DNA of 64,000 nucleotides, taken from positions 4,526,001 to 4,590,000 of the forward strand of contig CM074696.1 of the NCBI GenBank assembly GCA_037367355.1, in the 5' to 3' direction. Within the stretch, counting starts at the first letter, position 1; each line of letters begins with the position of its first letter. This DNA is from Neoscytalidium dimidiatum (lineage: Eukaryota > Ascomycota > Dothideomycetes > Botryosphaeriales > Botryosphaeriaceae). The position numbers and the translations under genes are program-made. Of this stretch, positions 56,080 through 64,000 are shown piece after piece. The notes beneath the pieces were generated by a model. That model saw only the letters and a program-made list of their open reading frames with translations, had not been told where the DNA came from and did not search any database.

Positions 56080-58575
56080 TCACGCCAAAAACCCCTCCGC
56101 CCGCAACCCCTCCTCCTTGCCCTCCCGCGCGCGGATGATCTCCATCAGCCGCCACGGCACATCCAGCTTGTCCATGACGATCTCGACGACCTGCAGCAGG
56201 GACGGGTCGGCCAGCTCCGGGTCGGCCAGGGCGGCGTCGAGCTCGGTCTTGGAGGCGACGCGGCGGTAGCAGGTGGACGGGCTGGGGTGCTGGAACAGCG
56301 GGAGGAGGTGCTGGTAGGAGAGCGGGTTGATGTCGTTGTACGCTGTTGCGCGGTTTTTTTTTTTTTTAGCGTGTGTTTCTGGAGAGCGGATCGAGCGGGG
56401 GGTGGCTGCGCGCAGCGTGGTTGGCGGATGTCCGGTGCATGGGGTTAGTTGAAGCGGTCGTCCGGACATGGATGCCGCCAGACCAGCTTGACGTTCGCGT
56501 CCGGACGACTGCTTGGACCGCCCATGCGGATTCCATTCTTGATTCGATTTTGCGGGGAGAAGGGATGGGAAAGGGAAAGTTACTCACAGTAATGCGCGCC
56601 GTGGATGATCCGCTCGATCGTGTATCCCTTGTTGTTGATGATGAAGATGATGGGCTTCGTGCGGCTCTGGATCATCGTCCCGATCTCCTGGACAGTCAGG
56701 CCAAGACTCCCGTCGCCGATGAAGAGCAGCGTGCGCCCCCGCGCGATGTGGGCGTCTGGCGCGCCGATGCGCTTCTTCGCGGCGGCCATCTCCTCGAGCG
56801 CGAGCTCGGATCCCAGGGCCGCGGGGAGGGACCAGCCGATGGAGCCGTAGTATGTTTGGGCGACGAAACTGGGAGGGCGTTAGTGCTCCCGAACTAAGAC
56901 GGGGGGAAGTAGGCATGGCAAGGGGAATGCTCCAGGAGATGAGGGGACTTGAAGCTCCGCATATAACACTACTCACCGCACATTCCCCACGGGAAACGGC
57001 GCATCGCTCAGCCCAAACGTGCTCGTCCCCGTGTCCGGGATCACGACGTCACCGGGCCGCAGGAAAGCCGCCACGCGCTTCCACACCCACTCCTGCGTGA
57101 TCGTCTGCTCCGGCCACGTCCTGTACGCCCTGCTCGGGTGCGCCGGGTGGTCGGGCGAGTCCTCCAGGCGCGGCAGCGCCGGCACCTTCGCCCTGGGCGC
57201 CCAGTCGCCGGGGACGGCCTCGACGAGCTTGGCGAGGAGCGGCTTGAGGAAGGTGTTGGGGTAGGTCTTGCCGCGGACGACGACGTCGAAGGGGTTGACG
57301 ACGATGCTGCCGGGGCCGGCGGCGTCGATGGGCCGCGTGAAGCCGCCCGTGTTGGTGTCGCAGGGCAGATCGCCGAGGAGCAGCACGAGGTCCGACTGCC
57401 GCAGGCTGTCGTACACGCCCGGCGCGGAGAACTTGCCGTTCATGGTGCCGACGTGGAGCGGGTTGGACTCGTCGATGATTCCTTTGCCCATGTTGGAGGA
57501 GTAGACCGGGAGGCGCAGTTTTTCAACCAGGCTGCGCGCTTCGGAGACGGCGTTGTGGCGCTGGGTCAGGGCGTCGATGTAGACGGCTGGGTTGCTGGCG
57601 GAGGAGAGGGCGGAGAGGATGGCGGAGATGGCGGCGTCTTGGGCGGAAGTGTCGATTGGCGGGGACAGGTCTAGTGGCGTTGAAAGGAGGGAAGCGGGAA
57701 CATGTTCTTTGGAGAGGTCAAGGGGGAGGAAGATGTAGACGGGGCGGGATTGGATGAAGCATTCTCGGATGACACGCTGTGAGACGTGAGATCGATGAGC
57801 ATTTTAGGGGTAGAGGGAAACGGCGCTCACATCGATTTCTGCGGGTGCCGTATTGATATCTTCAAGCTCGGCCTCGGCCACGCGTGCCAATTTGGACATC
57901 TTGCTGTAGACCTGCTTTCGGTCAGCAGGATGGTACGTAACGCTTCTATTGGAAATCAACCTTGTGGTCGGGGTCATTGCTGATGGCATGGTGTATCAAC
58001 ATGTGGTTCTTTTGCATTTGTCTCGTCGTTTGGCCGACCACATGGATCACCTTGACCTGCTCACTGTGGGCACCAGCAATGCCATTGAGCGCGCTCAGCT
58101 CCCCTGCCTTGAGTTAGGAACGTCTCTTCCATCTCGCCCGGGCTGACCGCTTACCGACTCCGTGAGTAGTGACAACAACCCCCGGGACACCCTTGACACG
58201 GCCGTATCCATCAGCAGCATACGCAGCATTAAGTTCGTTTGCGTTTCCGACTTTAAAGCTCCATGTCAGCACCCTGAGAAGGAAGAGGGCAATTCTCCGA
58301 GCTCTTGAAATACTACTAACCCCATCGCAAGCCTTGGACTTCGTAAATGTAGTCAAGAAAATCGAGATTGAAATCTCCTGGTACGCCCTAATGGCAACAG
58401 GTGAGTACGTGTCCTTTTACTCGATTTCCTTGGGGGAACAGCGTACAAGGATTGTATCCACACCAACTTGATGGATCCTGGAGTGTTGTCAGTGCATCTT
58501 GTTTCTCATTTGCTCGCGTGGGGGAGGGAGTGCATACCGTTCCCAGAGGTAGCGGCCAAGGGTAATGGTCGACAT
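56080..58575 (-). CDS. PDC: Pyruvate decarboxylase-like thiamine diphosphate enzyme
   Basis: Decarboxylates pyruvate (or a related 2-oxo acid) to an aldehyde with ThDP and Mg2+. Nine exons on the minus strand join to 599 aa: 58538-58575, 58447-58477, 58321-58387, 58155-58250, 57961-58103, 57831-57911, 56977-57776, 56588-56868 and 56080-56342. Every junction keeps frame. Family marks in order: start [24 protein letters not shown], catalytic-glutamate region [17 protein letters not shown], the HH pair in [10 protein letters not shown], and the ThDP motif [17 protein letters not shown] followed by [13 protein letters not shown]. The C-terminal WRLMEII closes the domain. Filamentous fungi often carry more than one such gene (Pdc, phenylpyruvate- or indolepyruvate-decarboxylase-like), so the substrate is likely but not certain. 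Intron 8 (245 nt) contains hairpin copy J and a T14 run next to the acceptor. Confidence 0.92.
56438..56526. repeat. Hairpin repeat, copy J (intronic, well preserved)
   Basis: The left arm AGTTGAAGCGGTCGTCCGGA (56447-56466) and the right arm TCCGGACGACTGCTTGGACC (56500-56519) are extended outward to CATGGGG / GCCCATG. The inner 14 bases of the arms are almost perfectly complementary. The element lies entirely inside intron 8 of the pyruvate-decarboxylase-like gene. Confidence 0.85.
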
Positions 58576-59250
58576 GTTGGGGAAATGCGGGGTAAATAGA
58601 TACGAGATGGGAGTAGTTGGGGATGCACGTGGGGGCTGTGTGAGTGGACAGAAGGGAAGATCGCCCAAATGCGGAGGATGTAAGAGAGAAGGCGAATGGA
58701 GGGATGTGTAAACAAGAAAAGGGATGCAGAGCCAAGAAGGCGGCAGGTGTAAGTTGCCGACAGGGCGCGCTTTGTACAAGAGCGATTGACTCGCGGGGAT
58801 GGTAGCAAAGGCCGAGGATTAGTTGCTGATTGCCAGGCGAGCCAATTGAATATTCAGCGCTTAGATAGCGGGCGTTTTTAGTGAGGGGTATCTCTCGTAA
58901 TGGGCGCGCAGCAGCGCGTGCTCCAGTGAGGAATGCAGCTGTGGACCTGCAACCAGCGCAGCCCGCCCCCGGCTATCCGCGGCCTTGCGTCAGAGACTGC
59001 GGGGATCCAACACTTCAACACTCAGGGTCTCCGACATCACCGAGGCTTCCTTTTCTGTGCGCTAAACAGTCATCATTTAATTGCTATGGTATCTCCTACT
59101 AGAGTTCACACACCACGAACATGTGGAATAAGAAGCTGAGAATATGGGAACGGCAATTTCGCACGCCACCCCTCAACGTCCCTGAAATCGCTCAGGCGCG
59201 CGTAAAAGAAAGGACCGTAAAAACCAATCGTGCTACAGCTTTGTCCCCAG
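58576..59250. promoter_or_regulatory. Upstream region of the pyruvate decarboxylase gene
   Basis: Between the decarboxylase start and the dioxygenase stop, both on the minus strand. It serves as promoter of one gene and trailer of the other. No supported frame or repeat. Confidence 0.5.
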
Positions 59251-60303
59251 TCAAGTAGCAGTGGAAGGTTGCGTGGCTCCCTCGAGCGATTGCGTCTTTG
59301 CCTCCTCAAAGCTGGCCAATCTGAAGTCGTAGGAAACCTCAAAGTCTGCCTGAGGATCACCAGTCCTTGGCTTGAAGTCGATAATCAAAGACTCCTTCAC
59401 GGCGAACACGGAGTCATCGGTAATGTGCTTGTCAGTCCTGTCGAACACCTGCGTGACAATCGGCTTGTAGCCCGGCGCTGACACCTGGAAATAGTCAACA
59501 ACTTGCTCACCCGGTTATCCGGAAACCGAGTACTCACAATGAAGTGGATGTGCGCCGGTCTCATAGGGTGCCTGTCGAGCAGCTGCAGCAGCGTGCCGGC
59601 GGGGCCATCGTACGGGATCGGGTAGCTGACGGGTCGTAGGCAGTAGAAGTTGTATTCGCCATCGGGACCGGTGGTAAAGCGGCCCCGCAAGTTAAAGTCA
59701 GGCTGGTCAGGATCCTGCTGCTCATACAGTCCGTTGGGCGCAGTGTGCCAAACGTCCAGCACCGCATTTGCGATTGGCTTGCCAGTTCCAAAGTCCACTA
59801 CCCTGCCGTGCATCCAGGTGCGGTCGCCCTGCTCTCCCTCCTTGCCCTGCACGATATTGCCGCCCATGGGGTACTGAGGGGCATCTTTCCTGTAGAAGGG
59901 TCCCAATATAGCGGTGGCGGTGGGCGCATCCGCCGCCTCGGATGCGAGCTTGAACGTGATTTCGTCGACGAGGGATTCGAGACCGAGGACGTCGCAGACA
60001 AGCTGGCCTTCGTTGCGGCGGTCGTTGGACATGCGGCCGGCTTCGTTGATCTAGGAAATGTTGTTAAGATCTGCGCCCATCTGCGTCAAATAGCTCACGT
60101 ACCAGCTCGAGACCCTGCATCCACTCGTCGACAGTGATCTCGTTCTCACGAGCCCAGTCGTGCAGATGCTGGATGGCGCTGCCAATGACCTGCCTTATCC
60201 GCGGCGACGCCTTGGGACCGGTAGCGTTGATGACATTCTGGGTAAAGTTTGGATCGAAACGGTGGTTCGCTGCCGCAGCGCCGTTCGTGCCGTTGGCGAC
60301 CAT
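59251..60303 (-). CDS. Intradiol ring-cleavage dioxygenase (hydroxyquinol / catechol 1,2-dioxygenase)
   Basis: Non-haem Fe(III) enzyme that opens catechol or 1,2,4-trihydroxybenzene between the two hydroxyls, feeding the oxoadipate route of aromatic degradation. Exons 60103-60303, 59538-60050 and 59251-59484 join to 315 aa. The N-terminal helical dimerisation domain leads to LGPFYRKDAPQ (iron ligand Tyr about 120), YCLRPVSYPIPYDGP (second Tyr, 210 or 214) and RPAHIHF (His 234 and 236). These four ligands identify the family. The overall length and RPVSYPIPYDGPAG favour the hydroxyquinol-type subgroup. Both introns are short (52 and 53 nt) and in phase 0. A GATATAAT element about 110 bp before the ATG may be the TATA box. 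Confidence 0.92.
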
Positions 60304-61038
60304 GATGCTTGGCTGGGTGTGAGACTGGATGAGGTATGAGACCGAGTGAGCGTGGTGAGGGGTCGATGACTTCTGGAGACGAGAATCGAACGTATTGCGA
60401 GTGGACAGGTTATTATATCCGTGGTCGCATGTGGCCGATTGTTAATACTGCCCCATGAATAGACGGATGATCTACGGTCAGCGCCATCGCGGGGACGCGC
60501 CGCGGGGCTGTTGTCTGTTGTCGGGAGCCCGTCGGATAAGGGTGTAGCTTATCGGATAGCGCACGCGTAGTGCCCAGATTCAAGTCTGCGCTGGTGCGAA
60601 GCTAGGTCGGCCGAGGCGGCAGCACGGAGGACCCGGGGGGAGGCGCACGGAGGAGCGTAACCGGGGCACGGTGAAGGCAGGTCGGGAGCGTGTCGTCTGA
60701 TATTTGAGCTCCGGGTCTGGTAGACGGGACTGCTGGCGCGCGCGGATGTGCTCCGGCCCTGCGACTAGAGATCTGAGGAACGGTTCCGCAGTGGATGCAG
60801 TGCCGTAAGATCTACGCTGCTGGAAAGGGGCAATGTGCATCAGCGGGTAGAAAAAAAATAATAGCTGGTCGCGGCAGGTTCGTGGAGCTCACGATGCAGG
60901 GGCCCCGAGAGCCCCAATGGGCGGCGCTGCAATGACGCTTAGTAACCCGCCAAGACCTTCCGCCGCGACCTCACTCCAACTGCCCGCCGATGCATCCAGC
61001 TCATCGTGAGAAGCTCGACCCTCCCATATCTCGACGCA
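60304..61038. promoter_or_regulatory. Divergent promoter, dioxygenase / NDUFS5
   Basis: Head-to-head upstream region of 735 bp. Apart from the TATA-like element no specific site is supported, and no coding signal is seen. Confidence 0.5.
60410..60420 (-). promoter_or_regulatory. Possible TATA element of the dioxygenase gene
   Basis: Minus-strand GGATATAATAA lies about 110 bp upstream of the dioxygenase ATG, in an appropriate position for a fungal core promoter. Based on sequence likeness only. Confidence 0.3.
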
Positions 61039-61728
61039 ATGGCTTCCGGTTTTGGCCTCAACGGCGGTACGCTTCCTCGCCCCTCCAATGACTCTGCTCC
61101 CACACCTCTCGGCTCCCTATCGCCCTGACGCAGCCCGCACCTCTCACGCGCCCACCTCCGATCGACCCGTCCCGCAAGCCCATTCTCCCAATTGCGCACC
61201 AACACCTTCAAACCTGCTAGTGCACTATTTGCTGTGTAGGGTCTTGATGCTGATATGCTGGGTAATGCGCTATAGGCCCCTCCCGCTGCTTTCCTTTTTG
61301 GCAGGAAGTCCTCGCCTGCTACGTCACCAACAGCAGCGCCGACAACACCACCGGCAAGGCCAAGTGCCTCGCCCCGCTCGACGACTACTACGAGTGCCTG
61401 CACCACAAGAAGGAGGTACGCTTTCCGACATACCACAAAACTCTATTGTGCGGGCAACGAACTCGAAGCTGCGACGCATCCGATGCAGGGGTTGCGTGCG
61501 AGGTAGTTGAATAAGGATTTCTGGGCTGATGCGCGCATTCTACGAACAATACAGCACGCCAAGACGTTCGCTATCCAGGCCGCGGTCCGCAAAGCTGAGG
61601 CTGAGGGCGGTCGCTCGAGTGGCCCCAAGCCCGAGGAGGTCAGGACTCTCGGTTTGCTGCCGGGCGGCCCGGAGGAGAAGAACATGAAGCCTGGAATCAT
61701 CCCGGCGAAGGGCCCGTCCCTGTTTTGA
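61039..61728 (+). CDS. NADH:ubiquinone oxidoreductase 15-kDa subunit (NDUFS5-like)
   Basis: Accessory subunit of mitochondrial complex I located on the intermembrane-space side, imported and oxidised by the Mia40 route. Exons 61039-61066, 61276-61415 and 61555-61728 join to 113 aa. The joined start MASGFGLNGGPSRCFPFWQE is the family signature; the PSRCFPFWQ part is found only if exon 2 begins after the TATAG acceptor at 61275. Two CX9C pairs are complete (Cys14-Cys24 and Cys40-Cys50), forming the CHCH hairpin, followed by YYECLHHKKEH. The C-terminal half is Lys/Glu/Pro-rich. Introns are 209 and 139 nt. No N-terminal presequence, as expected. Confidence 0.93.
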
Positions 61729-62052
61729 GTCTGGCATACGGCATGTAGGTTTTCACCGGTTGTGAAGGCGGGGATGGATGGGGTGAGGGGATGAGAAGAC
61801 GGTTAAAGACAGAAGTCAAAGATTCGGATGCCGGGTCTGGTAGAACCCTCGTGTACATGATATCCGACGAACCCATGCCATATGGAAAGTCTTTTTTTCT
61901 TTCGATTCTAGAAAAGACTCATATGCCGGAATCGATTACGAAAAACGGCCGGAATGGTCAATACGCTGCATATGTTCATCACCGCCTCTAATTACATAGC
62001 TACGAAGGGGATACTCCGTGTTCGAAAAAGCCGATTGGTCCGGCGTCTTCCG
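61729..62052. other. Convergent intergenic region
   Basis: Short trailer region between NDUFS5 (+) and the Rad51-family gene (-). Nothing else is seen. Confidence 0.5.
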
Positions 62053-63536
62053 TTAAATCACTACCTTACTTGCGAATCCTGGCAGACGATATTCCTTTCG
62101 CGGCACACCACGTTGAGGATCGACACCTTCTATGAAGCCCGAATCATTCACCCAGAATGCAGCCCATCTTCCGACACGATCAGCATACCGGTCGCTCATT
62201 AACTCCGCCACGCTCACCAGATTTGATTTGTTGCCGCTTATTTGGGTGGAAGAGAGGTTTGAGAAGGATTGCTGCGTGACTGCGTCCTGCCGCGTGAGCG
62301 GCTGCGAGGTAATAAAAAGGTGGAGATCAGCGTGTGATGGGAGAAGTGGGGAGAGAGCTGGCATGAGATGCCCAGCAGATGCGAAGATGGACTTGTATGG
62401 ATTTTTTGTTTGACCTCTGCCAGATTGTGGGTGGTTCTTTGAGGGTGGGGCGCTCGGAACATTCATGGCTGCATTAATGAGGATAGTGCTGAGGTCATGC
62501 GACTTGGCGAGTTGGGAAAGTGAGCGGAGAAAAGATGTCAACAACGCGGAGGCTTAGAGCAGTCAGCGATCAATTCTGGATGAGAAGATGACCGCAGCAT
62601 ACCTTGAACATAGTTGTTCTTCATCATCGGGCCTACGACATGCGTGATGTTGTCCACTATAATCATGCCGACGTGAACTTTCTCTCCGGCGTCCTCCTTG
62701 GCGCTTGGGACCTCCTGCACATCTTCCATCGGTTCGTCCTGGCACAACTCTTCGACCGGCCCAGCAATATCAAAAAGCATGACATCGTCTTCTTCCTCAT
62801 CGTCACTGTCCGGAATGGTACTCCTTGCTCTCTGCAACTTCCGTACGCTTCGTTCGCGCTGTGGCTGCGGTCCTGTAGTCACAGCTGCTGGCTTTGGGGA
62901 TGCTTCTTCCCGTCGCTCTTGGCCGCGCTGTTGACTTTCCAGTTTCTCGCGTACCTCTGTTACTGCTTCTACCAAGCCAACGAAGTCGAAGATGCGCATG
63001 ATCTTCACGCGATCAAGAATCTCGGCTGCTGCTGTTTCCTGATCATCTCCTAGGCTGGCGGTCTTTGAGGGACCTGAATGGCGTTGCAAACGAGAAAGTA
63101 TTGTGTTGTACAGTCTCAGCACATCGAAGGTCCCGGTCGTGTCAACGAGGACGGCTTGATTTGTTTTTGAGCTGAGGAGATAAGTGACCAAGAAGGCAAA
63201 AGCAAGCTGTTATTGGTCTATTCGTCAGACGATTTCGCAATCACAATTTCAAAGGAGGATCGACAGCATATTTGAAGGCCCAAGCAAGAAGACAGCAGAA
63301 GAAAGTACAGGTCTTGAAATTACATAGAAGAATATGATGCTTACCGCAGTCTTCCCCACACCTTTTTCTCCGCTGATGCATGTCAGCCCCCCGCCCCCAG
63401 GGTCAAGGCCTCCTTTGAGAGCATCGTCGATTTCTTTTATCCCGCAGCCATTTCGTCTTGATTTCGTCTCGTGTTCTTTCAATACTTGTGGAAGGAGCGA
63501 GGCAGCCAATATCGGCTGGATACTATTGAAAGGCAT
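62053..63536 (-). CDS. Rad51-family (RecA-fold) recombination ATPase paralogue
   Basis: Probably an auxiliary Rad51 paralogue helping Rad51 filament assembly in homologous recombination. Exons 63345-63536, 62603-63206 and 62053-62552 join to 431 aa. The N-terminus lacks a large HhH domain and goes quickly to GCGIKEIDDALKGGLDPG, then Walker A GEKGVGKTA (about residues 56-64). Walker B is VGMIIVDN near residue 250. Between them lies an insert with a charged, acidic run (SDDEEEDD). The C-terminal third contains SQLAKSHDLSTILINAA and a poorly conserved RecA core. Closest candidates are Rad55, or the RAD51D-like Rdl1 of fission yeast; I cannot choose between them. Introns are 138 and 50 nt, with joins in phase. 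Confidence 0.8.
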
Positions 63537-64000
63537 GTGAAGGCCTTTGCTGGGTCATTCGGCTGCTCTGTCAAGGTTGAAGCAGGATATTGCAGACGAG
63601 TGACTGCACGCTTGTGGTGCAGGATGATGACGCAAGCCAGTTGCCCGGAGTGGAGTTTGGCGCGACACGCTAGGGTTCTCAATTGGGGTTAGTGCGACGC
63701 GTCCTGTCTTCCACGCGCTGGTCCGTTTGCATTTCATCTCAACCTTTTGCCGCCCACCTCAATGAGAGGTCTTCTTGTTGTCTATGGCTTGATACGTATC
63801 ATGCGACCACAACTTGTCTGTCACTAATTCCATCGTCGAGCTTAACATTTGCAGAAATGAATATGATTCTCGAAGAAAGAAGCTACCATGTCCCTACCCA
63901 AAGCCGAATAACCTATACAATTTGTCCCTATGAATACATCCAGAATGAAAGAACCACCGGAGAGACCCTGCTCCCTACTCTCCATCAACCCACTTCACGC
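63537..64000. promoter_or_regulatory. Upstream region of the Rad51-family gene
   Basis: Promoter side of the minus-strand gene and the window edge. No supported frame, RNA gene or repeat. Confidence 0.4.

Overview
This is nuclear DNA from a filamentous ascomycete (Pezizomycotina). Dothideomycetes is the likeliest class, but the species cannot be named from sequence alone. The evidence is short spliceosomal introns (mostly 46-200 nt, GT...AG, with CTAAC/CTGAC-like branch sites), GC-rich coding DNA, no operons, pyrimidine-rich leaders, and a core gene set typical of mould genomes. No bacterial features, CRISPR arrays, rRNA genes, confident tRNA genes or complete transposons were seen.

Layout. 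1-3.6 kb: GC-rich leader DNA and one small uncertain spliced gene. 3.6-5.1 kb: Arp2/3 subunit 5 (+). 5.1-8.3 kb: gene-free. 8.3-9.3 kb: four-helix membrane protein (-). 9.3-12.6 kb: gene-free. 12.6-13.5 kb: low-complexity ORF (+), doubtful. 14.0-16.3 kb: LMBR1-family membrane protein (-). 17.0-17.5 kb: dithiol glutaredoxin (+). 18.4-20.1 kb: cell-wall-integrity MAP kinase kinase (-). 22.2-23.9 kb: DBP8-like RNA helicase (+). 24.3-26.1 kb: disordered protein (-). 28.4-29.7 kb: NAD(P)-dependent reductase (-). 30.9-32.3 kb: alpha/beta hydrolase (+). 33.5-35.0 kb: zinc dehydrogenase of the glutathione-independent formaldehyde dehydrogenase type (+). 35.4-36.0 kb: arylsulfatase relic (-). 37.2-39.6 kb: unrecognised 796-aa protein (-). 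40.5-43.0 kb: Bor1-type borate/anion exchanger (+). 44.8-47.3 kb: FHA-forkhead transcription factor (+). 48.9-52.7 kb: EFR3 (+). 56.1-58.6 kb: pyruvate-decarboxylase-like enzyme with nine exons (-). 59.3-60.3 kb: hydroxyquinol/catechol 1,2-dioxygenase (-). 61.0-61.7 kb: complex I subunit NDUFS5 (+). 62.1-63.5 kb: Rad51-family recombination ATPase (-).

The genes look like independent housekeeping and metabolic units, not a biosynthetic cluster. The 28-36 kb stretch (reductase, hydrolase, dehydrogenase, sulfatase relic) is the most accessory-looking part.

The least expected feature is a dispersed family of short (about 72-95 bp) imperfect inverted repeats, whose arms approximate AGTTGAAGCAGTCGTCCGGA and its reverse complement. 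At least eight copies plus several decayed or half copies are scattered through the AT-richer intergenic DNA. Two lie inside introns (pyruvate decarboxylase and reductase), and one sits directly beside the broken 3' end of the arylsulfatase relic. They look like miniature inverted-repeat (MITE-like) elements that diverge mainly by transitions. No autonomous partner is visible in this window.
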